Positions 1 through 8,048 are shown, numbered from the stretch's first letter. The stretch is 60,485 bases of DNA from Firmicutes bacterium HGW-Firmicutes-3 (GCA_002841435.1 PGZS01000004.1:1-60485), one strand, 5' to 3'. Made by a program: numbers and translations. The notes: generated by a model from the sequence alone, not told the origin.

Positions 1-121
1 CAGATATTTTTTGAATAAATTTTTCAGCAGCAATTGGATTATCTTTTGAGATGTAGTCAAGTATCGCATATGTATCATTCATTGCAGATTCCTTGTAGAC
101 GACATTAAAGCTAAGTGACAT
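1..121 (-). CDS. RelE/ParE-family toxin, N-terminal part (cut by window edge)
   Basis: Only the first 40 codons are present; the gene runs off the left edge. The visible N-terminus (MSLSFNVVYKESAMND, then AILDYISKDNPIAAEKF) has the helix-turn-helix opening typical of ParE/RelE toxins, which act on gyrase or on translating ribosomes. Its ATG (119-121) overlaps the end of the upstream antitoxin gene by 11 nt, the usual coupling in type II toxin-antitoxin operons. Which target it has cannot be told from this fragment. Confidence 0.75.
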   Translation of the reverse strand, partial: MSLSFNVVYKESAMNDTYAILDYISKDNPIAAEKFIQKIS

Positions 122-380
122 TATACTTACCTCTAAGCTCTTTTATAAAATCATCATGTGAGATAGATGGTGAATCAGATGCATACTCGGCCTCTGCAAC
201 AGATAATTTTTGGTATAAGTCAAGCTTATCTTGAAGTGTTTCAAAGTACTCTATTGATGTAACAACAAGATCGCCTTTACCATTTTTAGTGATATAAACA
301 GGTTCGGAATTTTGATGACATATTTCGGATATTTCATTAAAGTTGTTACGCAAATCTGAAATAGGATGAATTTTTGGCAT
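111..380 (-). CDS. Phd/YefM-family antitoxin
   Basis: 89 aa. The N-terminal half (MPKIHPISDLRNNFNEISE, then EPVYITKNGKGDLVVTSIEYFE) matches the Phd/YefM fold: a DNA-binding dimerisation domain followed by a C-terminal tail that would bind the toxin. It heads a two-gene operon with the ParE/RelE-like toxin. The start is supported by GAGGTG six bases upstream of the ATG. Unlike every other cassette gene here it is on the minus strand and carries its own promoter and palindromic operator, as is common for toxin-antitoxin cassettes, which stabilise integron arrays. Confidence 0.85.
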   Translation of the reverse strand: MPKIHPISDLRNNFNEISEICHQNSEPVYITKNGKGDLVVTSIEYFETLQDKLDLYQKLSVAEAEYASDSPSISHDDFIKELRGKYNVT

Positions 381-396
381 TGTGTCACCTCACTTT

Positions 397-428
397 CATT
401 ATTATGAGTATATTATATCATAATAATG
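397..428 (-). promoter_or_regulatory. Promoter/operator of the toxin-antitoxin operon
   Basis: A perfect inverted repeat with 11-bp arms, CATTATTATGA (397-407) and TCATAATAATG (418-428), is separated by 10 bp. The spacer contains TATAAT on the minus strand (412-417), a good -10 box about 32 bp before the antitoxin start. A dyad lying over the -10 box fits autorepression by the Phd-like antitoxin. No convincing -35 box was seen. Confidence 0.6.
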
Positions 429-468
429 ATAAATGGGGTAGTCTTGGAAATAGTCAATTCTAAACAGC

Positions 469-541
469 GTATAACAGCGAGTTGACGACATGGCCTTTTA
501 ATCGGACGGATGACACATCGTCAACTCACAGAATGTTAGCT
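469..541 (+). repeat. attC site 1 (type A)
   Basis: R'' GTATAAC (469-475), L'' GAGTTGACGA (479-488), L' TCGTCAACTC (519-528), R' GTTAGCT (535-541). The L arms are exact inverted repeats. It closes the toxin-antitoxin cassette and opens the methyltransferase cassette. Confidence 0.88.
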
Positions 542-604
542 GAAAGCACATGAAAGGCCGGGCCATCCGTGCGCGGATTATTAAGAAACTCAGGAGGAAT
601 ACAT

Positions 605-1411
605 GTGGCAGAGAAATTACAAATTAATGCAGATCGTTTTACAGGTTTTGCTGATGTATACGATAAAGCTAGACCAAAGTGTCCAGAAAAAGTTAAAAAT
701 ATAATTTTGAAATATTTAGGACATAGTCCATCTATGGTTGTAGATATTGGGTGCGGTACTGGTCTTTCAACGTTTATATGGAGTGGTATTAGCAAAGAAG
801 TAATTGGGATAGAGCCAAGTACAGATATGTTAAATATAGCAATACAAAATTCTGATGGAGTAGAAAATGTTAGGTTTGTTTCTGGATTTTCTGATAAAAC
901 AGGATTAGAAGATAATTCTATAGACATTGTCACTTGTTCACAATCATTTCATTGGATGAATCCAGAAACAACTTTAAATGAAGTTTCAAGGATATTAAAA
1001 GATAAAGGAATCTTTGCGATATACGATTGTGATTGGCCACCTGTCTTCAATTGGGAAGTAGAGAAAGAATATAATTGTCTTTTTGAAAAGGTGAAAGAGT
1101 TTGAGACAGTAAAGCCAGAACTCAAAAATAGTTTTAAAAGTTGGCCCAAGGATAAGCATTTACATAATATTATGAGTTGTGGAAAATTCCAATATGTAAG
1201 AGAAGTTGTTTTTTCAAATAGTGAAGAGTGTGATGCCCAAAGGTTCATTGCTATTGCATTAAGCCAAGGTGGTTTACAGTCTATCCTTAAAGCAGGAATT
1301 AGTGAATTTGAGCCTTACTTAAATAAGTTCAAGGAAAGAGTGAACTCTATCCTTGGAAATAAAAATATAACTATTGACTTTTGTTATAGGATGAGAATTG
1401 GTGTTAAATAG
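605..1411 (+). CDS. Class I SAM-dependent methyltransferase (cassette gene)
   Basis: 268 aa from a GTG at 605, chosen because AGGAGG (592-597) sits 7 nt upstream; the longer reading frame from 569 starts next to the attC. The glycine-rich SAM loop DIGCGTG is at residues 47-53 and the acidic motif II region GIEPSTDML at 68-76; SQSFHWM follows, typical of Methyltransf_11-like enzymes. The substrate is unknown. It fills one cassette, with attC sites close on both sides and no promoter visible. Confidence 0.85.
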   Translation: MAEKLQINADRFTGFADVYDKARPKCPEKVKNIILKYLGHSPSMVVDIGCGTGLSTFIWSGISKEVIGIEPSTDMLNIAIQNSDGVENVRFVSGFSDKTGLEDNSIDIVTCSQSFHWMNPETTLNEVSRILKDKGIFAIYDCDWPPVFNWEVEKEYNCLFEKVKEFETVKPELKNSFKSWPKDKHLHNIMSCGKFQYVREVVFSNSEECDAQRFIAIALSQGGLQSILKAGISEFEPYLNKFKERVNSILGNKNITIDFCYRMRIGVK

Positions 1412-1457
1412 CGGTATTATTATAAGGGCAAGCCATGAAGATAGGCTCTGGAGTACG

Positions 1458-1542
1458 AGCTGAAGTATGCGTGCCCACAGCTTTCAGCCTAAGATAGGAG
1501 TTATCTAAGGCTGAAAGCCGTCGTGAGTGCCAGACGTTATGT
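1458..1542 (+). repeat. attC site 2 (type C, degenerate R'')
   Basis: R' GTTATGT is at 1536-1542. The centre is a strong hairpin, CTTTCAGCCTAAGATA (1481-1496) pairing with TATCTAAGGCTGAAAG, flanked by GCCCACAG and CCGTCGTGAGTGC. The R'' box is poorly conserved (AGCTGAA, 1458-1464, against an expected AGCTAAC). The core CCTAAGATA...TATCTAAGG is shared with attC 7. Confidence 0.6.
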
Positions 1543-1570
1543 GAAAGACTCTGTTTAGAAAGGTGAAATA

Positions 1571-2230
1571 ATGAAAAAAAGAATTAAGAAGAGCTACAAA
1601 AGGAAAGATAGTTTTCTAGTAGATATGTGGGAGTTCATATTTAGGTTATTAGGATATGTATCCCTTTTCTTTATAGTCAAAAAAATCAAAAGAAATATTT
1701 CGCATAGATTTGTTGATTTTTGGGTTATTGGTAATTTTATGTTTGCAATAATATCATCTATATTGGTTTACTATATAAGCGATTATTACCTTTTACTTAA
1801 GATTACATTGTCAGTTTATGGATTTTTAAGAGTCTTTGAAGTTATAATATATCAAATTAATGTTGTGTTATTTGACCCATACAGATCGCAAAAATCTGGA
1901 GAAAAATATAGGGTGAAATCGATTAGAAGAATAATTTTGGCCCTTTTTCATAATTATATAGAGATAATGTTTTGGTTCGCGACAATTATGAGTACTATTG
2001 CTGTTATTTCTTCCGTTACGATTAATGCCACCTGGATAGAATATATTACTTCTACCATATTATGTGTAGCAATATTTGATAGGTCTGGAATTGAAAGCAT
2101 TATTGAAGGGAATATGTCAATAATAACTCAACTTGTCTTTCTTGAGATTGTATCTGGACTGATTATGACTATTATATCAATAGCCAGATTTATTGGGATT
2201 TTACCGTCTGTTGATGAGATTGACGGATAG
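1571..2230 (+). CDS. Membrane protein of unknown function (cassette gene)
   Basis: 219 aa with a very basic start (MKKRIKKSYKRKD) and about six hydrophobic segments, near residues 23-38, 50-68, 72-95, 123-148, 152-168 and 185-208. The ATG follows AAAGGTG. No family motif is recognised; the last helix resembles the inner helix of two-helix channels, but there is no TVGYG-like filter, so a channel role is not claimed. The gene fills one cassette whose R' (GTTATGT) and R'' (ACATAAC) match perfectly. Confidence 0.8.
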   Translation: MKKRIKKSYKRKDSFLVDMWEFIFRLLGYVSLFFIVKKIKRNISHRFVDFWVIGNFMFAIISSILVYYISDYYLLLKITLSVYGFLRVFEVIIYQINVVLFDPYRSQKSGEKYRVKSIRRIILALFHNYIEIMFWFATIMSTIAVISSVTINATWIEYITSTILCVAIFDRSGIESIIEGNMSIITQLVFLEIVSGLIMTIISIARFIGILPSVDEIDG

Positions 2231-2242
2231 TTGACGTCCTTC

Positions 2243-2334
2243 ACATAACACGACAATTCCCATCATGCCCACAATCTCTATCGCTTTGGGACACTGAATG
2301 GATGGGCAAGACTGGAACTGCGGGAACGTTATAC
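2243..2334 (+). repeat. attC site 3 (type B)
   Basis: R'' ACATAAC (2243-2249) and R' GTTATAC (2328-2334). The arms ACGACAATTCCCATCATGCCC and GATGGGCAAGACTGGAACTG pair imperfectly. This arm type recurs at attC 6, 14, 18 and 20. Confidence 0.88.
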
Positions 2335-2393
2335 GAAATTCTGGGGCATAGTTTTGAAGCGTAGTAGTATAAAATCATAAGGGGGTTATTAAT

Positions 2394-3233
2394 ATGTGGG
2401 AATCTGATAATCATGTAAGAATTGGCATAATTGGTGCACTAATTACGTTAGTACTTTTTATACCCTTAAGTTTTATTCTAAAATGGCCGTATACAATTAT
2501 TTTAATTTTATTGTTGGCTTTACTAGTATTTTTTACAGCATATATTTTTGGAGGAGTAAAATCAAGTGTTAAATGGATTGTTTATACTTGCGCTATTTGT
2601 GGTTTTGCTTCATTAGCTCATTATATTAGTTGCTGGTTACAATTGAATAATTTAATTTCACCAGAAATTCAGAATTTGGTTTCTTATGCTTTATTAGCTA
2701 CTTTTTCTTATTCTAGTTATAAATTAACTCTTAGGGTATTTAGAAAGTTTGAAGGCGCTTTGCAACTAGAGAATAACGAACATATTCTTACAGAACATGA
2801 TTTAGTGGAACTCGAAAGAAAATATAAAAAAGGTGCTATCTATTTAATTGAACCCAAAATGTTTGATGTGGATTTTGTTTTCAAGATCATTATAAAAAAC
2901 AATAATATATTTTATTGTAGGGTAGGTGGACAATTTTATGAAGTTGATGAGATTTCATTGAAATATTCATGTGAAGTTGACGAAAACGTACTTTTGAGTG
3001 ATAAATCAAATTATAAAATACAGCTTAATTTAATTAGGAGTATTTCATTAAATAGAAAGAAAAGTAGGCATACTGGGGCTTTTCCTAACAACGGTATAGT
3101 ATATATTTCCATTGATAATGAGAAAAAGGTAAAAAAATATATTATTCATCCAATAAATGAGTATGATGAAGTTAAAGAGTTTTTTGAAAAAATACAAAAA
3201 ATCACGGTAGAAGAGAAAAAGGTTTTTGTTTAA
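2394..3233 (+). CDS. Membrane protein with soluble C-terminal domain (cassette gene)
   Basis: 279 aa. Four hydrophobic segments occupy about residues 10-27, 32-52, 60-80 and 95-112. A hydrophilic region from about 125 to the end is rich in beta-strand-like stretches and Lys/Glu. The ATG has GGGGG about 7 nt upstream (AAGGGGGTTATTAAT). No known domain is recognised. It occupies a single cassette; its R' GTTATAC and R'' CTATAAC agree at six of seven positions. Confidence 0.8.
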   Translation: MWESDNHVRIGIIGALITLVLFIPLSFILKWPYTIILILLLALLVFFTAYIFGGVKSSVKWIVYTCAICGFASLAHYISCWLQLNNLISPEIQNLVSYALLATFSYSSYKLTLRVFRKFEGALQLENNEHILTEHDLVELERKYKKGAIYLIEPKMFDVDFVFKIIIKNNNIFYCRVGGQFYEVDEISLKYSCEVDENVLLSDKSNYKIQLNLIRSISLNRKKSRHTGAFPNNGIVYISIDNEKKVKKYIIHPINEYDEVKEFFEKIQKITVEEKKVFV

Positions 3234-3262
3234 TTGTGTAGCTGCATTATCGTCCGAACTTC

Positions 3263-3374
3263 CTATAACAAAGCACTCAAGTCCGCTTTGGCTTGAGAAG
3301 ATAGCCAAAGCACATTCCTTCACCAAACCAGGTCTGGTTAGGCTTAGGAGCGTTTTGAATGGGAAACGTTAGGT
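3263..3374 (+). repeat. attC site 4
   Basis: R'' CTATAAC (3263-3269) and R' GTTAGGT (3368-3374). The outer arms CAAAGCACTCAAG and CTTAGGAGCGTTTTG pair with a bulge. The centre contains a further stem (CCGCTTTGGCTT with AGCCAAAGCAC). About 112 bp. Confidence 0.82.
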
Positions 3375-3431
3375 GATACAAGTTATTTTGTCTTTTGTGG
3401 AATTCTATGCTCAGCAAAGGGGGAGTGTTAT

Positions 3432-3995
3432 GTGAGAAAAGAACATATTCTAATTTTGGTCTTAGTTATATTCAGTATTGTTCTCATGCTATTGATTTTT
3501 TATAAGTATGGAGAAGTAAACTCATTAAGTCAGGAATTAATGAAGGATAAAGCAGAATACTTAAATGAAATTGAAACAACTAAAAATGTCCTTAAAGTTG
3601 TAATGAACGACAAAATAATACTAAAGGATGAACAAAAAACACTTAAGGGCACTATTGATGCATTGGAGAAAGAAAAGGAAGTATTAAATAATATAATACA
3701 AGAATTAATTACAATTGATGCTGCGTCCATAGAATGGTTAAAATATAGTGGAATTAGTGACTATACTCAAATATCTGAAGATTTAAGATTACATCCTGAA
3801 TTGATTCCTTATGATGGTGTATTAGGAGGAACAATGGCTTTTACCAATATATATGTTTTGAATGATAAATGGATTTATGCAAGGTTTGAAGATGGGCATA
3901 TTCAAGGGTATGGTATATATGAATATACAGTTGATCAGTTTATGAATATCTCATGGAAAATTATAGATTCTGTTTTGGATGGGAATGAGAACTAG
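3432..3995 (+). CDS. Membrane-anchored coiled-coil protein (cassette gene)
   Basis: 187 aa starting at GTG 3432, 8-10 nt after AAGGGGGAG; the overlapping ATG (3430) is immediately followed by a stop. One transmembrane segment (residues about 5-24) is followed by a charged heptad-like coiled coil (about 28-95), then a compact domain of about 90 residues with many aromatic residues. A type II inner-membrane topology with an exported C-terminus is likely. Function unknown. Confidence 0.78.
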   Translation: MRKEHILILVLVIFSIVLMLLIFYKYGEVNSLSQELMKDKAEYLNEIETTKNVLKVVMNDKIILKDEQKTLKGTIDALEKEKEVLNNIIQELITIDAASIEWLKYSGISDYTQISEDLRLHPELIPYDGVLGGTMAFTNIYVLNDKWIYARFEDGHIQGYGIYEYTVDQFMNISWKIIDSVLDGNEN

Positions 3996-4028
3996 TTTTA
4001 GTATATAGCAACTTCCATAACTTACATC

Positions 4029-4095
4029 GCCTAACAGCATGTTGACAACACTCTATCTGCTAACCGAGTACGGGGTCGCATTAGCCGTTCGCAAA
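4029..4095 (+). repeat. attC site 5 (truncated on the right)
   Basis: R'' GCCTAAC (4029-4035) complements the cassette's R' GTTAGGT at six of seven positions. The next 60 bp are nearly identical to the left part of attC 8 (6278-6341), up to CCGTTCGCAAA. After that the L' arm and R' box are missing, so about half the site has been deleted. The following cassette therefore lacks a proper left boundary. Confidence 0.7.
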
Positions 4096-4158
4096 AGTGT
4101 AATAAATTTGTAGTTGTAAAAAAAATAAAAAAATACATTTAGAAAAGGAAAAGAAAAA

Positions 4159-4935
4159 ATGAAAAGAATGACATGGAACCTAATAATTATAATGGTATTA
4201 CTTAGTGGATGTGGTAATAATAGTACTAAAGAAACGGAAATTGGGCTATTAGACAATACAATTGCGCAAACTATAGAAACTACAGAAAATGTAACGAAGG
4301 AGAAAGAAGAAATGTCACCCCCTATAATAGAATTAATTGGAGCAGATACAGTTGAATTGGTTATTGGTGAACTATATAGTGACGAAGGAGTTAAAACAAG
4401 TAATAAAAAAGATGGGGAATTAAATGTATCTATAGAAGACAATATTAATTATCTTAAAAAAGGAGTCTATGAAATTACGTATACAGTCATAGATGAAGAT
4501 GGTAATAGTTTGCAAAAGAAACGAGAAATTGTGATTAATCCGATTGTGATATTAACAGAAAATGAGATAACAACAATAATCGAAGAAATCGAACCGCCCT
4601 TTGAAAGTGCAGGACAAAATTTTGCATTAGCATTTAAATTAACAATTATGAATAATTCGATAGATACAATAGAAGTACCTCCAATGTTTATATTTGAAAA
4701 CAAAGACATTGATGAACATGAATTTAATAGTAAAGTCATAACGCAGTTTCCAATTGATAAATTAAAAAGTGGAGAAACAACTACAGAGCTGTTAAAATTT
4801 GTTTATGAAGACAATCAAGATGATTTGATGAATTCGCAAAAAATAAAATTTAATTATTCATCAGATGGGACATACACTGAATTTCCATATGAAATCAATA
4901 TAAGAATTGCTGACTTTGTAGGTGATGCAAGGTAG
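4159..4935 (+). CDS. Lipoprotein with DUF5011/Ig-like domain (cassette gene)
   Basis: 258 aa. The signal peptide ends in a lipobox (LLSGC, Cys at about residue 19). Residues about 55-125 read as a bacterial Ig-like DUF5011 repeat (PIIELIGADTVEL, then GVYEITYTVIDEDGN), a fold common in surface proteins. The remainder resembles DUF4352-like beta-sandwich regions of lipoproteins. The ATG follows AAAAGGAAAAG. It is expected on the outer face of the membrane; ligand unknown. Confidence 0.82.
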   Translation: MKRMTWNLIIIMVLLSGCGNNSTKETEIGLLDNTIAQTIETTENVTKEKEEMSPPIIELIGADTVELVIGELYSDEGVKTSNKKDGELNVSIEDNINYLKKGVYEITYTVIDEDGNSLQKKREIVINPIVILTENEITTIIEEIEPPFESAGQNFALAFKLTIMNNSIDTIEVPPMFIFENKDIDEHEFNSKVITQFPIDKLKSGETTTELLKFVYEDNQDDLMNSQKIKFNYSSDGTYTEFPYEINIRIADFVGDAR

Positions 4936-4952
4936 TTTCCGTTGGAGGCATC

Positions 4953-5045
4953 GTATAACACGACAATTTCCATCTTTTCCCACTATAATAAATGAGTTTG
5001 GGATGTTTGAAGACAGGCACGATGGAAACTGCGGTAACGTTATAA
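4953..5045 (+). repeat. attC site 6 (type B)
   Basis: R'' GTATAAC (4953-4959) and R' GTTATAA (5039-5045). Arms ACGACAATTTCCATC and GATGGAAACTGCGG pair. The R'' has no partner on the left because attC 5 is truncated. Confidence 0.87.
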
Positions 5046-5151
5046 GACATGGCGGTATTCGGGGTCACACTTTAGGGTCTTCCTTATGAAAATTGACTTG
5101 TTAATTATTTTCTAATCCCTTATCACTATTTAATTTAGGAGATGATTTGTT

Positions 5152-5400
5152 ATGAAAAAGAATGGAAAAACAATTATACGCTTATTCGCTGGGCTTATTC
5201 TTATTGTAGGTTTGTTTGTATATGGCAACAAAGCTGTTATATTTCAATGTGGTAACCCGATTCCATATATAGCAAAATTTTTTTCACTAGACAACGGCAT
5301 CACATATGTAGATGTATTTGATGATAAAAGTGAGTATATTACTAAAGGAGATACTAGCGATGATCTTTTTCAATTTGTAGAAGATGAATATATGGAGTAA
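5152..5400 (+). CDS. Small exported or membrane-anchored protein (cassette gene)
   Basis: 82 aa: one N-terminal hydrophobic helix (residues about 9-27, IIRLFAGLILIVGLFVYG) and an acidic C-terminus. The ATG has AGGAG 10 nt upstream. No family is recognised. The cassette is bounded by R' GTTATAA and R'' TTATAAA (six of seven). About 140 nt after the stop hold only a very short frame (from 5414) and no clear gene. Confidence 0.65.
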   Translation: MKKNGKTIIRLFAGLILIVGLFVYGNKAVIFQCGNPIPYIAKFFSLDNGITYVDVFDDKSEYITKGDTSDDLFQFVEDEYME

Positions 5401-5537
5401 TCTTTATAGAGCAAATGGGTAATGGATCTGTATTTGGGTCTGACACACAAATGGTAATGTTAACATCTTAGATATATTGGCGATACTATAAGGTATGGTC
5501 ATTGACGATTAAGTAAATAAAAAGACGTCTCTACATC

Positions 5538-5624
5538 TTATAAAAAAGTACTCCTGATATTTCACAACCTAAGATAAGAGCTATCTAAGGTTGTGAAATA
5601 TCAGGAGTACGTGAGACGTTATGT
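5538..5624 (+). repeat. attC site 7 (type C, long perfect hairpin)
   Basis: R'' TTATAAA (5538-5544), a 5-nt-scale spacer, then a hairpin whose arms (5548-5576 and 5582-5609) pair from GTACTCCTGA to TCAGGAGTAC, then spacer GTGAGAC and R' GTTATGT (5618-5624). The loop-proximal CCTAAGATA/TATCTAAGG is the same as in attC 2. Confidence 0.82.
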
Positions 5625-5672
5625 GAAATATATTACTATGTTTTTATAATTAACTAAAAGGGGAGATATATA

Positions 5673-6248
5673 ATGAAATATTTTAAAAAGTTGGTAGGGA
5701 AAGAGATATATTTATCACCAATGAATCCGGATGATTATGAGATTTATTGTGAGTGGATTAATGATTTAACAACATGTATTCCATCTGGTGTAGCAACTAA
5801 TAATTATACTTTATATCAAGAAAAGGATGCACTAAAAAAGATTTCTGAAGGTCAGGCATTTGCGATTGTAAATCTTAATAATGATGAAGTGATTGGTAAT
5901 TGCTCACTACTGGATGTTAATAATATACACGGAACAGCTGAACTAGGTATTTTTATTGGTTCTGATCAAAACAGAAATAAGGGTTATGGGACAGAAGCCT
6001 CTAAACTTTTATTAAACTATGGATTTAAATTATTAAATCTTAATAATATTATGATACGTGTCTTTGGATTTAATCAAAGAGCACTTAAATCTTATTTAAA
6101 CATTGGATTTAAAGAGTTCGGTAGAAGAAGAGAAGCGTTTCTAATTAATCAAAGCTATTACGATGAAGTATATATGCAATTACTTAGAAAAGATTTTAGA
6201 AGTGATTTGTTAGACAAGCAGATTAATGATATCATTAATTTATCATAG
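5673..6248 (+). CDS. GNAT N-acetyltransferase, RimJ/RimL-like (cassette gene)
   Basis: 191 aa; the ATG follows AAGGGGAG. The acetyl-CoA binding motif A is QNRNKGYG (99-106, the usual Q/RxxGxG/A loop), preceded by the strand ELGIFIG and followed by the helix TEASKLLLNYGF. The order of strands fits Acetyltransf_3 (RimJ/RimL) enzymes that act on ribosomal proteins or small molecules such as drugs; the substrate cannot be read from sequence. It fills one cassette, R' GTTATGT and R'' ACCTAAC. Confidence 0.88.
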   Translation: MKYFKKLVGKEIYLSPMNPDDYEIYCEWINDLTTCIPSGVATNNYTLYQEKDALKKISEGQAFAIVNLNNDEVIGNCSLLDVNNIHGTAELGIFIGSDQNRNKGYGTEASKLLLNYGFKLLNLNNIMIRVFGFNQRALKSYLNIGFKEFGRRREAFLINQSYYDEVYMQLLRKDFRSDLLDKQINDIINLS

Positions 6249-6275
6249 CTATACAAGGCATCCGTAATATACTTC

Positions 6276-6403
6276 ACCTAACAGCATGTTGCCAACACTT
6301 TATCTGTTAACCGAGTCGGGGTCGCATTAGCCGTTCGCAAAGCTCACAGGCATGAGCCCGACCTGTAAGCAGATTGGCGTCGTCAACTCAAAGGACGTTG
6401 TGC
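6276..6403 (+). repeat. attC site 8
   Basis: R'' ACCTAAC (6276-6282) and R' GTTGTGC (6397-6403). L'' GTTGCCAACAC opposes L' GTCGTCAACTC. The centre includes a small stem GCTCACAGGCATGAGC. The left 64 bp are shared with the truncated attC 5. Confidence 0.82.
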
Positions 6404-6426
6404 GAAATAGTAAAGGAGCAAATAAT

Positions 6427-7191
6427 ATGAAAGATTCAAATAAAGACTTTTTAGACTCGTTGGATTTAATTGACCAAGAAATGGAAGAACATATTCCATA
6501 TGTTCTTCAAGATTTATGGGAACTTGGAAGTATTCCTGAGTATATCTACTTGCTAATTGACAAAAATGTAGATAAAAAAGGAATAAATAAAATCATTGAT
6601 TTTGGTTGCGGTAAAGGTGCTGTCTTGATTTATTTAGCAGTAAGACTGGATTTTCAAGGACTAGGAATTGATATTGTATCGGAATTTATCGAATCTGCAA
6701 ATCAACATGCTATTGAAAATTCAGTTAATAATCAAATTGATTTTAAAACAGGCGACATCTTAAAATATATAGACAAAGAAGAAAAACATGATGTTGTAAT
6801 TTACGGTTATGATTCAGGAATTCTTGGTGATGTAAATGAGACAATTCTACAATTGGGAAATCGTATACAAGATTCTGGCTATTTGATCTTGGAAATAGCC
6901 TTTACGGCAGATTCAAAAAATAGAATTGAGGGGTTACCAACAGAAAAAGAATTGATTGAACAACTTGATCAGAGTGGTTTAGATGTAATAGATAGAATAT
7001 TATGGGACGTTGATAAGATTACTACAATTAATGAGCAGAACAACAAATTTATAAACAACAGGGTTCAAGAGTTAATGGTCAAATATCCAGCAAAAAAACA
7101 GATTTTCGAACAGTATATGGACAATCAGATAAAGGAATGTAAACTAATTGAACACGAGATGATTTGTTCAACTTGGATATTGAAAAAATAA
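6427..7191 (+). CDS. Class I SAM-dependent methyltransferase (cassette gene)
   Basis: 254 aa from ATG 6427 (AAAGGAG 9 nt upstream); the longer frame from 6352 lies inside the attC. Motif I is IDFGCGKG at residues 57-64, followed by GLGIDIVSEFIESA (motif II region) and a motif IV-like stretch HDVVIYGYDSG. Substrate unknown. It shares no close similarity with the methyltransferase at 605-1411 beyond the fold. Its boundaries are a perfect R'/R'' pair, GTTGTGC and GCACAAC. Confidence 0.87.
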   Translation: MKDSNKDFLDSLDLIDQEMEEHIPYVLQDLWELGSIPEYIYLLIDKNVDKKGINKIIDFGCGKGAVLIYLAVRLDFQGLGIDIVSEFIESANQHAIENSVNNQIDFKTGDILKYIDKEEKHDVVIYGYDSGILGDVNETILQLGNRIQDSGYLILEIAFTADSKNRIEGLPTEKELIEQLDQSGLDVIDRILWDVDKITTINEQNNKFINNRVQELMVKYPAKKQIFEQYMDNQIKECKLIEHEMICSTWILKK

Positions 7192-7198
7192 CTACTTC

Positions 7199-7272
7199 GC
7201 ACAACTGAGAATTGATGACATGGACAGTAACAAGGCTGGATGTCCACGTCGTCAACTCACAGGACGTTATCT
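7199..7272 (+). repeat. attC site 9 (type A)
   Basis: R'' GCACAAC (7199-7205), arm AATTGATGACATGGACA, arm TGTCCACGTCGTCAACTC, spacer ACAGGAC, R' GTTATCT (7266-7272). R'' is the exact complement of R' of the same cassette (6397-6403), extended to about 14 bp with one mismatch. Confidence 0.9.
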
Positions 7273-7301
7273 GCAATCAGTAAAGAAAGAATAGGTTTAA
7301 A

Positions 7302-7772
7302 ATGAAGGAATACCAAAATGCATTAAAGATAATGAATGAGTTGTTCGCAAAAGATTGTCAGTTTTCTTTAGCAACATCAAAAGATAATGTGCCATCGATA
7401 AGAATTGTAGATACATTTTATGATGAAGGATCATTTTACATAGTGACACATGCAAAATCTCAAAAGGTAAAAGAAATAAATGACAATGAAAATGTTGCTT
7501 TGTGCAGCAAACTGTATAGCTTTAAAGGACTTGCAGAGAATATAGGCCATCCTCTGAAACTAGAAAATCAGAAGATAAGAGAAAAGTTGATACATGCATT
7601 TCAAACTTGGTATTTTCAACATAATGATGAGAATGATCAATCAATGTGTATCGTAAGGGTTTTACTTCAAAAGGGATTTTTCTATAGTCAAGGAATTGGC
7701 TATAAAGTGGATTTTCAAGCAGAAAGCGCGGAGGTATTTCCGTTCAATTTTGAACAAGTAGAACTACCTTAG
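7302..7772 (+). CDS. Pyridoxamine 5'-phosphate oxidase-like flavoprotein (cassette gene)
   Basis: 156 aa. The split-barrel pattern is visible: a helix followed by CQFSLATSKDNVPSIRIV, DEGSFYIVTHAKSQKVKEI and NENVALCSKLYSFKGLAENIG, as in PNPOx-like FMN-binding proteins. Such cassette proteins are usually FMN- or F420-type oxidoreductases of unknown substrate. The ATG is preceded by AAAGAAAGAATAGG. Cassette ends match perfectly (GTTATCT/AGATAAC, extended to 15 bp with one mismatch). Confidence 0.83.
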   Translation: MKEYQNALKIMNELFAKDCQFSLATSKDNVPSIRIVDTFYDEGSFYIVTHAKSQKVKEINDNENVALCSKLYSFKGLAENIGHPLKLENQKIREKLIHAFQTWYFQHNDENDQSMCIVRVLLQKGFFYSQGIGYKVDFQAESAEVFPFNFEQVELP

Positions 7773-7817
7773 TGTTACTAAAGGCGTATTAAAAGCAAGA
7801 TAAACAAAACTGACTGC

Positions 7818-7933
7818 AGATAACAGAGCACTAGCAAAACATACTCTGTCACGTTATTTACATGAACTTTGCAAATCACGCGCCAAGCTACTAAGGCGGC
7901 ACGCTTACATTGCTAGTGTTCGGAACGTTATCA
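7818..7933 (+). repeat. attC site 10
   Basis: R'' AGATAAC (7818-7824), arms GAGCACTAGCAA and TTGCTAGTGTTC, R' GTTATCA (7927-7933). About 116 bp with extra central stems. Confidence 0.87.
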
Positions 7934-8048
7934 GAAAGATGAGTCATTAGCCGCCCCGTCCATGGGCGGGTTTTAGCAAGTATATCTTGAGAGATTGAAT
8001 TATTGCTTGATAAGTTGAACAAAGGATTATATAGAGAGGAGGATATCT

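Noticed and set aside
6352-6426. Upstream extension of the methyltransferase gene into the attC
   Set aside because: The extension encodes the palindromic attC sequence and has no ribosome site; ATG 6427 has AAAGGAG. The same holds for 10357-10509 and 12041-12142.
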